A DNA stretch of 19,924 nucleotides from an uncultured Campylobacter sp. GTDB lineage: Bacteria > Actinomycetota > Actinomycetes > Mycobacteriales > Mycobacteriaceae. The notes beneath the pieces are model-generated. The model was not told the origin of the DNA, searched no databases, and saw only the letters and a list, made by a program, of their open reading frames with translations. A program made the translations under genes and the position numbers. Below, piece after piece: positions 1 to 7,563 of this stretch (position 1 is the first letter of the stretch; every line of letters begins with the position of its first letter). The stretch is taken from NCBI GenBank assembly GCA_943913625.1, contig CALTYW010000025.1, positions 1-19,924 of the forward strand, read 5' to 3'.

Positions 1-111
1 CCGGCGCTTCTGCACGTTGGGGTTCCAACGGCGCGAGTGGCGGCGGTGCGAGTGGGACACAGTCTTGCCGAAAGACGGCTGACGGCCCGTGACCTGGCAA
101 TGTGCCGACAT
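1..111 (-). CDS. rpmB: 50S ribosomal protein L28 (N-terminal part, runs off the left edge)
   Basis: The complement of 111 to 1 opens with ATG and gives 37 codons with no stop; the protein starts MSAHCQVTGRQPSFGKTVSH and continues with an Arg/His-rich stretch and WNPN, which is the L28 N-terminus. L28 is a structural protein of the large ribosomal subunit. An AAGGA Shine-Dalgarno sits about 8 nt upstream of the ATG. Only one cysteine (C5) is visible and the CxxC pair of zinc-binding L28 is absent in this part. The ArsB-like gene lies 201 bp upstream on the same strand, so rpmB probably has its own promoter. In corynebacteria rpmG, rpsN and rpsR often follow rpmB; that would lie outside the window and is inference. 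Confidence 0.93.
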   Translation of the reverse strand, partial: MSAHCQVTGRQPSFGKTVSHSHRRHSRRWNPNVQKRR

Positions 112-312
112 GGGTTCACTTCCTTAAATCTTCTGCCGCCCACGCATCGATCGCGGTGTGAGGAAAGCACCAGGTGAGGGGCGGAGTGAGGGTCCGCAGT
201 TGGTGCAGATGCAATCGGTTGACGTAGGCGTAAATCTGTACTTCGACAACAGCGAGGAACAACCCTACCGCCTGGGGCCTTCATCTCATAATCGTGTATG
301 ACTGGCATTTCT
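112..312 (-). promoter_or_regulatory. Intergenic region between the ArsB-like gene and rpmB; probable rpmB promoter
   Basis: This 201-bp gap carries no convincing gene. On the minus strand a TAGGGT hexamer (complement of 262-267) fits the corynebacterial TAnnnT -10 pattern and would leave a leader of about 145 nt before rpmB. I saw no strong hairpin with a T-run and no recognisable Zur palindrome. The promoter call rests on one hexamer only. Confidence 0.3.
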
Positions 313-1476
313 CTAACCCGCCGCCGACAATGCCGCGGTAGCCGCCGACACCGCCACAGGGGCAATCACCGTGCCCCAAAGGATGAAGTGGCGCCACGGA
401 ACCGCCGCCCCTGCGCGCCTGAGCTGATCGGCCCAGAGCAAGGTGGCTAGCGACGCCCAAGGCGTGACCACCGGGCCGACGTTTACGCCAATAAGTAGGG
501 CCATTACTCCGGTGGGCCCACTTGCTGCCGGTTCCAGCGCGAGAAAGGCCGGCAGGTTGTTGATGCCGTTGGCCGCAGCCGCACCCGCCACGGCGATGAA
601 GCTGGGGTGCGCGCCGTCCAGGTGGCCCACTGCGGAAGCGACCGCATCGACGTGGAGAGCCAACGTCGCCGCGGCTGAGAGTGCGGCCGCGAGGAGCAGC
701 GCGTGCCAGGGGATTAGCGACGCGGCACCGGCCCTGCGGCCAGCCGATCCCACCGCGATCCACATCGCAACAGCGGCAGCCGCGCCAGTAAGCCAGTAGG
801 GAACCGGGCTCAACAGTGCGGCGACGGTTACGGCGATGACGACGAGAGCCGCCGTCGGCCGCTCGACCGTCGATGCAGACTCGGCGGGAGCGGAGCTGGC
901 GTCGCGGTAGACAAGCCGTGCGCAGTACACCGCGGACACCGCAACCGCGATCGCTGCGGTGGCGGGCGCGGCGGCCGCGCGCATGTATTCGTGGTTGGTG
1001 CTAAACGCGTCACCACTGAGCGCCAGCAGGTTGGTCAGGTTTGACACCGGCAGCGGCATTGAGGCGAGGTTGGCAATCCAAACCACCGACAGCGCCACCG
1101 CCGGCAGCGGAAGCCGGAAGCGGGACGCCAGTTGCACGGCGAGTGGCGTGAGCATGATGGCGGTGGTGTCGAGGGAGAAGAACACCGTCGAGGCCACCGC
1201 GAGTACCAAGAATCCGGCGAACACGATCTCGCGGTTGCCGGTCCCTCGCTCAATAGCTGAAACGAGCCATGCAAAAAGCCGCACCCGCGAGGCGAGGTTC
1301 ACCACGGCGGACATGCCGGCGGCGAACGTAAGCACAGGGATAAGGCGTGCGGCGAGTGCGGCGGCGCCAGGCGCGTCGACAACCGCAAGGCCGGCAAACG
1401 CCGCAACCGCGGCGGCGGGCAAAATAATTCGTTGGTGGGGCATGGAGAGGGGTACCGAAGATTCGTCGATAGGCAA
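313..1476 (-). CDS. ArsB-like (ion transporter superfamily) membrane exporter
   Basis: A 387-residue, very Ala-rich protein with about ten hydrophobic membrane spans. Three segments match the ArsB/SLC13-type pattern: TTAIMLTPLAVQLA (about residues 104-117), ASMPLPVSNLTNLLAL (about 138-153) and GPVVTPWASLATLLW (about 332-346), plus a NNLPAF motif. ArsB proteins export arsenite or antimonite, but specificity cannot be read from sequence, and no arsR or arsC is adjacent. The longest frame starts at a TTG (1476), 8 nt downstream of a CCTAAT -10-like box, compatible with a leaderless mRNA; the internal ATG at 1443 has no Shine-Dalgarno. It lies between rpmB and the divergent rpmE2. Family is secure, substrate and exact start are not. 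Confidence 0.75.
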   Translation of the reverse strand: MPIDESSVPLSMPHQRIILPAAAVAAFAGLAVVDAPGAAALAARLIPVLTFAAGMSAVVNLASRVRLFAWLVSAIERGTGNREIVFAGFLVLAVASTVFFSLDTTAIMLTPLAVQLASRFRLPLPAVALSVVWIANLASMPLPVSNLTNLLALSGDAFSTNHEYMRAAAAPATAAIAVAVSAVYCARLVYRDASSAPAESASTVERPTAALVVIAVTVAALLSPVPYWLTGAAAAVAMWIAVGSAGRRAGAASLIPWHALLLAAALSAAATLALHVDAVASAVGHLDGAHPSFIAVAGAAAANGINNLPAFLALEPAASGPTGVMALLIGVNVGPVVTPWASLATLLWADQLRRAGAAVPWRHFILWGTVIAPVAVSAATAALSAAG

Positions 1477-1613
1477 AGTGCGCGATTAGGTAAACGCCCA
1501 CGTGAACTGTAAAATACTGCAGGTTGTCCGGCGACCGTCGGATGAAAAGACAGATTTCGCACCCAACTCAGGCACGATCCGCCGGCGGCGGAACCGACCT
1601 GTAGTTCAATCCT

Positions 1614-1620
1614 GAGGGAG
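1614..1620 (+). promoter_or_regulatory. Shine-Dalgarno of rpmE2
   Basis: GAGGGAG lies 10 nt before the rpmE2 ATG at 1631. The preceding TGTAGTTCAAT around 1600-1610 could contain the -10 box, but it matches TAnnnT poorly. Confidence 0.5.
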
Positions 1621-1630
1621 ACGAATTTAC

Positions 1631-1903
1631 ATGAGGAAAGATATCCACCCGGATTACCACCCGGTGATTTTCCAGGACGCGAACACGGGCCACAAGTTCC
1701 TGACGCGCTCCACCCTGACCTCCGCCCGCACCGAGGCGTGGGAGGACGGCAACGAGTACCCGCTCATCGTGGTCGACGTGACCTCTGAGTCCCACCCGTT
1801 CTGGACCGGCGCGCAGCGTCTCATGGACACCGCCGGCCGTGTCGAGAAGTTCAACCAGCGTTTCGGCGGCATGGCTCGCCGCAAGAAGAAGAGCGCCAAC
1901 TAA
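1631..1903 (+). CDS. rpmE2: 50S ribosomal protein L31 type B (cysteine-free)
   Basis: 90 residues beginning MRKDIHPDYHPVIFQDANTG and ending in a basic KKKSAN tail, the signature of the longer type-B L31 that lacks the zinc-ribbon cysteines. There is no cysteine in the protein, so it would not need zinc. In many bacteria such C-minus paralogues are induced under zinc starvation by Zur; I looked for a Zur palindrome upstream and did not see one. rpmF follows after 20 bp, so the two form an operon. The start is supported by GAGGGAG 10 nt upstream. Confidence 0.95.
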   Translation: MRKDIHPDYHPVIFQDANTGHKFLTRSTLTSARTEAWEDGNEYPLIVVDVTSESHPFWTGAQRLMDTAGRVEKFNQRFGGMARRKKKSAN

Positions 1904-1923
1904 GAGGGCAAAGGAGACTCATC

Positions 1924-2097
1924 ATGGCAACCCCTAAGTTCAAGATGTCCCGCGCGAACACCCGCATGCGCCGTTCGCAGTGGAAGGCTAACAACCCGGA
2001 CCTGGTCAACGTGAAGATCGACGGCCGTGAGGTGCAGATCCCGCGCCGCCTGGTCAAGGCTGCGCAGGCTGGCCTGATCGACGTCGAGCAGTTCTAG
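1924..2097 (+). CDS. rpmF: 50S ribosomal protein L32
   Basis: 57 residues beginning MATPKFKMSRANTRMRRSQW, the typical L32 N-terminus, and ending IDVEQF. It has no cysteines, so it is the zinc-free form. AAGGAG at 1911-1916 sits 7 nt before the ATG. It is the second gene of an rpmE2-rpmF operon closed by the terminator at 2127-2156. In M. tuberculosis rpmF likewise precedes mprA, which supports both the gene call and the synteny. Confidence 0.95.
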   Translation: MATPKFKMSRANTRMRRSQWKANNPDLVNVKIDGREVQIPRRLVKAAQAGLIDVEQF

Positions 2098-2126
2098 CTC
2101 CGCGCGGTTCCGGCCGCGTAACACGG

Positions 2127-2156
2127 ACCGGGCACCAAAAAGGTGTCCGGTTTTTT
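2127..2156 (+). terminator. Rho-independent terminator of rpmE2-rpmF
   Basis: CCGGGCACC (2128-2136) and GGTGTCCGG (2142-2150) form a 9-bp stem with one G-U pair and an AAAAA loop, followed directly by six T residues (2151-2156). It separates the ribosomal protein operon from the mprA promoter about 35 bp further on. Confidence 0.92.
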
Positions 2157-2188
2157 CATGTTTGTACCACCCTAAAGAAAAAATAAGT

Positions 2189-2196
2189 CATAATAT
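2189..2196 (+). promoter_or_regulatory. mprA -10 box, leaderless configuration
   Basis: CATAAT (2189-2194), overlapping TAATAT (2191-2196), ends 6 nt before the ATG at 2201, placing the expected transcription start on the start codon. The region upstream is A-rich and no Shine-Dalgarno is present. Confidence 0.65.
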
Positions 2197-2200
2197 CCCT

Positions 2201-2899
2201 ATGAAAATTCTTGTAGCCGACGACGAGCAGGCGGTCCGCGAATCGCTACGCCGCTCGCTGCGCTTCAACGGATACGACGTTGTGCTCGCCGAGGATGGTG
2301 AGGACGCGCTGGATCAGATCCGCGAGGAGCAGCCCGACCTGACGATTCTGGATTTGATGATGCCGAAGCTGGACGGCTTCGGCGTGTGCCGCACGTTGCG
2401 TTCCTCCGGGTACGACGGTCCAATTCTTATGCTCACGGCACGCGACAGCGTGTCAGACCGGGTGGCTGGCCTGGACGCCGGCGCTGATGACTACTTGGCG
2501 AAGCCCTTCGCGCTGGAGGAGCTTCTGGCCCGCGTCGGCTCGCTGCTGCGCCGCGCGCGCACGGACTCGCGTAAGGCCGCCGAGCCGGAGCAGACCCGTC
2601 TCGAGTTCGAGGACCTGGTCATGGACACCTCCACCCGCGACGTCACCCGTGGCGGGCGCGCAATTTCCCTTACCCGCACAGAGTTCGCGCTGCTGCACCT
2701 GCTCATGCAGAACCCGCGCCACGTGCTGCCGCGTCAGACCATCCTCGAGGAGGTGTGGGGCTACGACTTCCCGACGTCCGGCAACGCGCTAGAGGTCTAC
2801 ATTGGCTACCTGCGCCGCAAAACTGAGGCGGGAGGCGAGTCCCGCTTGATCCACACTGTCCGCGGGGTTGGCTACGTCCTGCGGGAGACCGCTCCGTGA
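2201..2899 (+). CDS. mprA: MprA-type two-component response regulator (OmpR family)
   Basis: 232 residues. The receiver domain spans about 1-115 with acidic residues D7/D8, phospho-acceptor D51 in TILDLMMPKLDG, T79 and K101 (AKPF). An OmpR/PhoB winged-helix DNA-binding domain follows (about 130-230), with RTEFALLHLL and the C-terminal RGVGYVL. An in-frame TTG at 2162 would add 13 residues, but the ATG at 2201 begins exactly at the conserved MKILVADDE and sits at leaderless distance from a -10 box. The GTG of mprB overlaps the stop (GTGA), so the two are co-translated. Order rpmF-mprA-mprB-pepD-moaB matches the M. tuberculosis mprAB locus, which responds to envelope stress; the corynebacterial equivalent is a CgtR-type regulator. 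Confidence 0.92.
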   Translation: MKILVADDEQAVRESLRRSLRFNGYDVVLAEDGEDALDQIREEQPDLTILDLMMPKLDGFGVCRTLRSSGYDGPILMLTARDSVSDRVAGLDAGADDYLAKPFALEELLARVGSLLRRARTDSRKAAEPEQTRLEFEDLVMDTSTRDVTRGGRAISLTRTEFALLHLLMQNPRHVLPRQTILEEVWGYDFPTSGNALEVYIGYLRRKTEAGGESRLIHTVRGVGYVLRETAP

Positions 2900-4368
2900 T
2901 CCTCCGGCGTCACGCCACCTCTTCCGCCCCGCACCCACCAGGCGCGGGGCAGTCGTTGCGCCTGCAACTCGCGGTGCTGGCGTCCATCACCGTCGGCATT
3001 GCCATTGTCATCGCCTCCGGCCTTGCGTTTTGGCTGTCATCGACGACGTACCAGGGCTTGATTGACACCGACATGCGCACCAAGTCCTACGGCTTGGCCA
3101 GCCAACTTGCAGATGCCGACACCGAGGCGGTGCGCGCCGAGCTCGCCGCCTTCAGGCGGGCGAACCCGAGCGTGAAAGTTGCGGTGCGCCCCGAGGGGCA
3201 GTCCCTGTTTTACGGCGACCCGGTTCCGGTAGAGGGGCCGTTCGAGAAGACGTCGACAGGCGACGAGCTCTCCGAGCGCACCATCGGCGGCGACCGCACG
3301 TTGGTGCGCCGCGCCGCGAACGGCGTCACCGTCGCGATGTGCCAGGAGCGCGACCCCATGCACGCCGTCTCCGGCAGCTGGGGCGCCGCCGCGCTTGTCA
3401 TCCTCGGCGTCGGCGGCCTGTTGGCGTGGCTGTCCGGCGCGATGATCTCCGCCGTCGGCCTGCGCCCCGTGCGCCGCCTGCACCGCGCCATCGACGACGC
3501 GAACGAAAAAGAACAGCTCAGCGAGCTGCCAGTGGAAGGCGACGACGAGTTCGCGGAGATCGCGACGTCGGTGAACTCCATGATCAGCACGCTCGAGGAG
3601 TCCAAGACCCGCCAAGCGCAGCTCGTGGCGGACGCCAGCCACGAGCTGAAGACACCGCTGACCTCGATGCGCACCAACATCGAGCTTTTGATGATGCTGT
3701 ACAACACCGGCCAGCAGGACCAGATCTCCGCCCAGGACCGCGCCGACCTCGAGCGCGACGTGCTGGCACAGATGGAGGAGATGTCCATCCTCATCGGCGA
3801 CCTGGTCAACCTCGCCCGCGACGAGGCGCAGCAGGGCGTGGAGCCGGAGGACTTCCGCCTCGACGAGGTCCTCGAAGAGGCTGTGGACCGCGTGCGGCGC
3901 CGCCGCCCGGACGTGACGTTCTTGTTCCAGGCAGATCCCTGGATCATCCACGGCGACCGCTTCGCCATGGGCCGCGCGCCGCTGAACCTAATCGACAACG
4001 CCGCGAAGTGGTCGCCCGACGGCGGCACGGTGCGCGTCTCGCTCAAAGCGGCGACACGCAACGCGGTGCTGATTGTCGACGATTCGGGCCCCGGCATCGC
4101 CCCCGAAGAGCGCTCCAAGGTATTCGAGCGTTTCTACCGCGCGCCCGAATCCCGCTCGATGCCGGGGTCCGGTCTGGGCCTGGCGATTGTGAAGCAGGTT
4201 TTCGACCGCCACGGTGCCACAGTCGTTGCCGAGGAGTCCGACGACGGCGGTGCGCGGTTCCGGGTGGTGTTCCCGGGGCGTTTGCCTGACGACGTCGTGC
4301 CGGACGACGCCGAGCGCGAGCTCAACGCCTCCGAATCTCGGGTAATTCCGAAGAAGAGCTACAGCTAG
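2896..4368 (+). CDS. mprB: MprB-type sensor histidine kinase
   Basis: 490 residues starting with GTG that overlaps the mprA stop by 4 nt. TM1 is at about 24-48, an extracytoplasmic sensor loop of about 110 residues follows, and TM2 is at about 162-187. Then come a HAMP linker, a HisKA domain with phospho-accepting H249 in DASHELKTPLTSMRTN, and an ATPase domain with N box NLIDNAAKW (about 364), G1 box DDSGPGIA (about 395) and G2 box GSGLGLAIVKQ (about 424-434). All catalytic boxes look intact. Family knowledge: MprB autophosphorylates in response to cell-envelope stress, phosphorylates MprA and can dephosphorylate it. The downstream protease PepD is a known target and modulator of this system in mycobacteria. 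Confidence 0.93.
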   Translation: MILRRHATSSAPHPPGAGQSLRLQLAVLASITVGIAIVIASGLAFWLSSTTYQGLIDTDMRTKSYGLASQLADADTEAVRAELAAFRRANPSVKVAVRPEGQSLFYGDPVPVEGPFEKTSTGDELSERTIGGDRTLVRRAANGVTVAMCQERDPMHAVSGSWGAAALVILGVGGLLAWLSGAMISAVGLRPVRRLHRAIDDANEKEQLSELPVEGDDEFAEIATSVNSMISTLEESKTRQAQLVADASHELKTPLTSMRTNIELLMMLYNTGQQDQISAQDRADLERDVLAQMEEMSILIGDLVNLARDEAQQGVEPEDFRLDEVLEEAVDRVRRRRPDVTFLFQADPWIIHGDRFAMGRAPLNLIDNAAKWSPDGGTVRVSLKAATRNAVLIVDDSGPGIAPEERSKVFERFYRAPESRSMPGSGLGLAIVKQVFDRHGATVVAEESDDGGARFRVVFPGRLPDDVVPDDAERELNASESRVIPKKSYS

Positions 4369-4373
4369 ACACA

Positions 4374-4395
4374 CACAGTAAACGCACAGAAAGTG
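4374..4395 (+). promoter_or_regulatory. Tandem 11-bp direct repeat upstream of pepD, candidate MprA site
   Basis: CACAGTAAACG and CACAGAAAGTG follow each other directly and agree at 8 of 11 positions. One-helical-turn direct repeats are the usual binding arrangement for OmpR-family regulators. The centre lies about 70 bp upstream of the predicted pepD transcription start. Confidence 0.4.
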
Positions 4396-4443
4396 TTACG
4401 TTTCGGCGCGCGACTCCACCAGTGCGGCCACAGCCCGGGCAGG

Positions 4444-4451
4444 CATACTGT
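4444..4451 (+). promoter_or_regulatory. pepD -10 box, leaderless configuration
   Basis: CATACT (4444-4449) overlaps TACTGT (4446-4451); these end 7 and 5 nt before the ATG at 4457. No Shine-Dalgarno is present between them and the start, so the transcript probably begins at the ATG and pepD has a promoter separate from mprAB. Confidence 0.6.
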
Positions 4452-4456
4452 CGCGC

Positions 4457-5671
4457 ATGAGTAATACGCCCTACAACCCGTACGACAATGGGGAAACCTC
4501 GAGTTTCCCCCAGTACACCCAGCCCCAGTACCTCGAGCCCCAGGCGGCGCCGCCCGCGGTGCACACGGAGAAGAAGTCCGGCGGAGCGGGCAAGGCGTTC
4601 GCCGTGGCGCTCGTGACGGCGCTCTTGGCAGGCGCCGGGGCGGGGTACGTGGCGGGTTCGGCCGGGGGTGATAACAGTGGCAATCACGCGGCACCTGAAA
4701 ACGCGTTGGAGAACCCGAGTGTGTCCAACCCGGAAAAGGCGCCGGAGGGTTCCGTGGAGCAGGTCGCGGCGAGTGTGCTGCCGGCCGTTGTTTCAATTGA
4801 GATCGCCACCGCCAGTGGCGGGGCGGAGGGCTCGGGTTCCATCATCTCCTCCGACGGATATGTGCTGACGAACCACCACGTCATCGCAGACGCAGGAAGT
4901 AACTTGGCCGCAATTCAGGTCACGCTTAACGACGGCACCCGCCACCCCGCCAAGTTCGTGGCCTCCGACGTGAACACGGACATCGGTGTGCTCAAGATCG
5001 AGGGCGTGGACAACCTGCCCGTGATGCAGTTCGGCGATTCGAACGACCTGCGCGTGGGTCAGCAGGTAGTGGCGGTCGGCTCGCCGCTCGGCCTGTCTGC
5101 GACCGTCACCAGCGGCATCGTCTCCGCTCTCAACCGCCCGGTGCGTGCCGCCCAAGGCGGGGGAGAAAGCTCGTTGATGGACGGCATCCAAACTGACGCC
5201 GCCATCAACCCCGGCAACTCTGGTGGTCCGCTGGTGGATATGAACGGCAACCTGATCGGCATGAACTCGGTGATCGCCTCGCTGTCCACCGGCGGGTTCG
5301 GCGGCCAGAGCCAGGGCGGCTCCATCGGGCTGGGCTTCGCCATCCCATCGAATTTTGCCAAGCGCGTGGCGGACCAGTTGATCCAGTCCGGCCAGGCGAG
5401 CCAGCCGATGCTGGGCGTGCAGGTTTCCGTCGCCCAGTCCGATACCTCGGGCGCTGTCGTGGCCGCGGTTGAGCCGGGAAGCCCCGCCGAAGAGGCGGGC
5501 CTGCGCGAGGGCGACAAGATTGTGAAACTCGACGACCGTCCCATTGATTCGGCGGATGCGCTCATCGCTGCGACGCGCTCGCAGGACTTCGGTCAGCGTG
5601 TGACCCTCCAAGTGCTGCGCGGGGATGAAAATGCGCCGATTCCGGTAGAGGTGACCTTAAGTTCAGAGTAA
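4457..5671 (+). CDS. pepD: HtrA/DegP-family membrane-anchored serine protease (PepD-like)
   Basis: 404 residues: a Pro/Gln/Tyr-rich cytoplasmic N-terminus (1-40), one membrane anchor (about 47-66), a trypsin-like domain (about 100-305) and a C-terminal PDZ domain (about 312-400). The catalytic triad is visible: H141 (TNHHVI), D175 (NTDIGVLK) and S255 (NPGNSGGPLV). HtrA enzymes degrade or refold damaged exported proteins. In mycobacteria pepD is controlled by MprAB and feeds back on it; here it follows mprB after 88 bp with its own probable leaderless promoter and a candidate regulator repeat. The protein lies with the protease and PDZ domains outside the membrane. Confidence 0.93.
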   Translation: MSNTPYNPYDNGETSSFPQYTQPQYLEPQAAPPAVHTEKKSGGAGKAFAVALVTALLAGAGAGYVAGSAGGDNSGNHAAPENALENPSVSNPEKAPEGSVEQVAASVLPAVVSIEIATASGGAEGSGSIISSDGYVLTNHHVIADAGSNLAAIQVTLNDGTRHPAKFVASDVNTDIGVLKIEGVDNLPVMQFGDSNDLRVGQQVVAVGSPLGLSATVTSGIVSALNRPVRAAQGGGESSLMDGIQTDAAINPGNSGGPLVDMNGNLIGMNSVIASLSTGGFGGQSQGGSIGLGFAIPSNFAKRVADQLIQSGQASQPMLGVQVSVAQSDTSGAVVAAVEPGSPAEEAGLREGDKIVKLDDRPIDSADALIAATRSQDFGQRVTLQVLRGDENAPIPVEVTLSSE

Positions 5672-5715
5672 ATTTCTAGGAGCAATAGCCCACCGCCCGA
5701 CAGGAGCCCAATCCG

Positions 5716-6270
5716 ATGCCGGAACTGTTTGACACGCTCGACATCAGCGAGCCGGACGACGCCACGTTGCGCCAGCTCGAGGCAGACATGCCGACCGAGC
5801 CCCGCGCAATTGTGGTGCTGGTGGGGGACCGCCGTTACGACGCACCGGGCGACAACACCGACACGATGGTGGCGGAGCTCCTGCACGAGGTCGGCTTCCA
5901 GGTCGACGGTGTGGTGCGGGTGAAGTCCAAAAAGTCCGAGATCCGGAAGGCGATCGAGACCGGCGTGGTCGGGGGCGTGGATCTGGTGCTCACGCTCGGC
6001 GGCACCGGGGTGGGGGCGCGCGACAAGACGCCGGAAGCTACCCGTGCGGTCATCGACACGATGGTGCCCGGCGTCGGCCAGGCGATCCGTTCCTCCGGCC
6101 AGGCCTGCGGCGCGGTGGACGCCTGCACCTCCCGCGGCATCTGCGGCGTGTCCGGGTCCACAGTGGTGGTGAACTTGGCGTCCTCGCGCCAGGCCATCCG
6201 CGACGGCGTGTCCACAATGGCTCCGCTGGTCACTCACCTCATCGGCGAGCTGAACAAGCACAGCGTCTAA
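5716..6270 (+). CDS. moaB2: MoaB/Mog-fold molybdenum cofactor biosynthesis protein
   Basis: 184 residues forming a MoCF (MoaB/Mog) domain: the strand AIVVLVGDRR at about 31-40, D46-N-T-D, and the signature TLGGTGVGARDKTPEAT at about 93-109, which includes the GGTG pterin-binding loop. In characterised members the fold binds or adenylylates molybdopterin. CAGGAG about 10 nt upstream of the ATG supports the start. The gene follows pepD by 44 bp, as moaB2 does in M. tuberculosis. No other cofactor biosynthesis gene is nearby, since the MoeA-like protein at 9197 is probably not an enzyme, so whether this one still makes cofactor is open. Confidence 0.85.
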   Translation: MPELFDTLDISEPDDATLRQLEADMPTEPRAIVVLVGDRRYDAPGDNTDTMVAELLHEVGFQVDGVVRVKSKKSEIRKAIETGVVGGVDLVLTLGGTGVGARDKTPEATRAVIDTMVPGVGQAIRSSGQACGAVDACTSRGICGVSGSTVVVNLASSRQAIRDGVSTMAPLVTHLIGELNKHSV

Positions 6271-6276
6271 ACGCGG

Positions 6277-6459
6277 ATGGTGCGGCCGAAAAGGCGCGCG
6301 GTGCGCCGGGCGGATGTGGAGTATGACCGGGAGGCGGACTCCAAGGCGTCGTTAAGCGGGGGCTTCGACGACGAGCGCGAGGTGCTGCTTGACGACGATG
6401 ACGAGCCCGGCCTCACCGGAAAAGAGTTCTACGAGTCCGAGCGGCCGCCGCACTACTGA
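6277..6459 (+). CDS. Small acidic protein of unknown function downstream of moaB2
   Basis: 60 residues: a basic start (MVRPKRRAVRRAD), an Asp/Glu-rich middle (EVLLDDDDEPG) and the tail EFYESERPPHY. The ATG lies 6 nt after the moaB2 stop, so translation is likely coupled; no separate Shine-Dalgarno is seen. Its 3' end overlaps the convergent mscL stop by 7 nt. It carries one copy of the GTCGTTAAGC word, where TTA, a rare leucine codon at this G+C, is used. No domain is recognised. The tight coupling and lack of a competing frame make it a likely real gene, but function is unknown. Confidence 0.65.
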   Translation: MVRPKRRAVRRADVEYDREADSKASLSGGFDDEREVLLDDDDEPGLTGKEFYESERPPHY

Positions 6460-6872
6460 GTGGGCCCGGCGGCGGGCTTGTCCGCGAGTAAGTCGCGGAT
6501 CTGGGTCAGCAACTCGGTTTCGGTCGGTTCCGGGGATTCCTTGTCCACGCCGCGGCGCTCTTTTTCGAACTCCTCGATCTTGTTGCGCGGGACGATGAGC
6601 ACGAAGTAGATCACCGCCGCGATGAGCAGGAAGTTGATGATCGCGGTGATGACGGCGCCGAAGTTGATGAAGGTGGCGTCATTGCCCGGGATGATGTGGA
6701 AGCCAAGTCCCGCATTCGAGTAGTCCACGCCGCCGATGGAGGCGACGAGCGGGTTAATGATGGCGTCTGAGAACGCGGTGACCACTGCGGTGAACGCGGC
6801 GCCGACGACCACGCCGACAGCGAGGTCGATGACGTTGCCGCGCAGGATGAAGTCTTTGAAACCTTGAAGCAT
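6453..6872 (-). CDS. mscL: Large-conductance mechanosensitive channel MscL
   Basis: 139 residues. MLQGFKDFILRGNVIDLAVG is the classic MscL N-terminal helix and start of TM1; TM1 spans about 15-42 and TM2 about 68-95, followed by a cytoplasmic helix with charged residues to the C-terminus. Five or so subunits form a channel that opens under membrane tension to release osmolytes on hypo-osmotic shock. Only 1 nt separates it from the upstream SAF-protein stop (6874) and no clear Shine-Dalgarno is present, suggesting coupled translation as the last gene of fthC-SAF-mscL. The gene converges on and slightly overlaps the small ORF at 6277. Confidence 0.95.
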   Translation of the reverse strand: MLQGFKDFILRGNVIDLAVGVVVGAAFTAVVTAFSDAIINPLVASIGGVDYSNAGLGFHIIPGNDATFINFGAVITAIINFLLIAAVIYFVLIVPRNKIEEFEKERRGVDKESPEPTETELLTQIRDLLADKPAAGPTQ

Positions 6873-6873
6873 G

Positions 6874-7527
6874 CTAGGGAATGGTAAGACCTGTGGCGGG
6901 GCCGCTCAACACGAGCGTGAGCGGCTCGCCGAGCGAGGCCGCCGCGACCGCCGAGGCTTGAGCCTGCGGCAGCAGCACGAGCACAGTGCCGTCCTCGCCA
7001 GCGGTGACCACGCGCCCGCCGGCCGCGACCACGCGCGGGCCCTGGCCGACCACATCCACGTGCGCCCCGTGGTGGAGAAGCGGCATGATGTCGGGCTCCG
7101 CCAGCGGCAGCGGGACCATCGCGAACGGCTGGTCGGGCGGGGCGTCGCCGGTGAGCGCCGCGGCAAGGTCAGGGCCGACGAGTCGGGTGGAGGTGACGAC
7201 CTCCCCACGCGAGGCCGCGGCGGCCAGGAGCTGACCGTCGGCGACTGCGACATCGGACAGGGCGTTGTCGGGCACGTGCACGGCGGGCACCCGGTGCAGC
7301 TCCACGTCCTGCGTGGTCAGCGCTGTGCCCGGGGCGACGTCGCGGGCGAACGTGAGCACCAAGGGGTCGGCGCGGGTGGCGGTGAAAAGCGCGTGCGCGG
7401 CCGCGGCCACGAGCAGGGCGACGGCGAGCGTGCGCCGCAGAATGACGGAGCGGCGGTGGCCGGGTGTGCGCAGGTCGGAACGGAGGGTGTCGAGGCGGGT
7501 AGTCAGGGTCATAATGTTTTGACGCAC
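6874..7527 (-). CDS. SAF-domain membrane protein (CpaB/RcpC-like)
   Basis: 217 residues from a GTG at 7527; an in-frame ATG at 7512 (MTLTTRLDTL) would give 212 and neither has a good Shine-Dalgarno. A basic N-terminus is followed by one TM helix (about 33-50) and a SAF domain (about 54-115: VLTFARDVAPGTALTTQDVE, then the VPDNAL...GQLLAAAASRGEVVT pattern). SAF domains occur in pilus assembly CpaB/RcpC, FlgA and sialate synthases; here no pilus genes are adjacent, so the role is unclear. It is 36 bp from fthC and 1 nt from mscL, so it is probably the middle gene of an operon. A short palindrome CCTTAGATAAGG lies in the fthC gap. Confidence 0.72.
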   Translation of the reverse strand: MRQNIMTLTTRLDTLRSDLRTPGHRRSVILRRTLAVALLVAAAAHALFTATRADPLVLTFARDVAPGTALTTQDVELHRVPAVHVPDNALSDVAVADGQLLAAAASRGEVVTSTRLVGPDLAAALTGDAPPDQPFAMVPLPLAEPDIMPLLHHGAHVDVVGQGPRVVAAGGRVVTAGEDGTVLVLLPQAQASAVAAASLGEPLTLVLSGPATGLTIP

Positions 7528-7563
7528 GCCGCGCCCGCCCGGTTCCCTTAGATAAGGAAAAAC

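Noticed and set aside
1477..1630. Zur box upstream of rpmE2
   Set aside because: I looked for an AT-rich palindrome of the corynebacterial type and found none.
3037..3951. 304-codon minus-strand frame across mprB
   Set aside because: Shadow of mprB; low-complexity His/Leu/Val composition and no motif.
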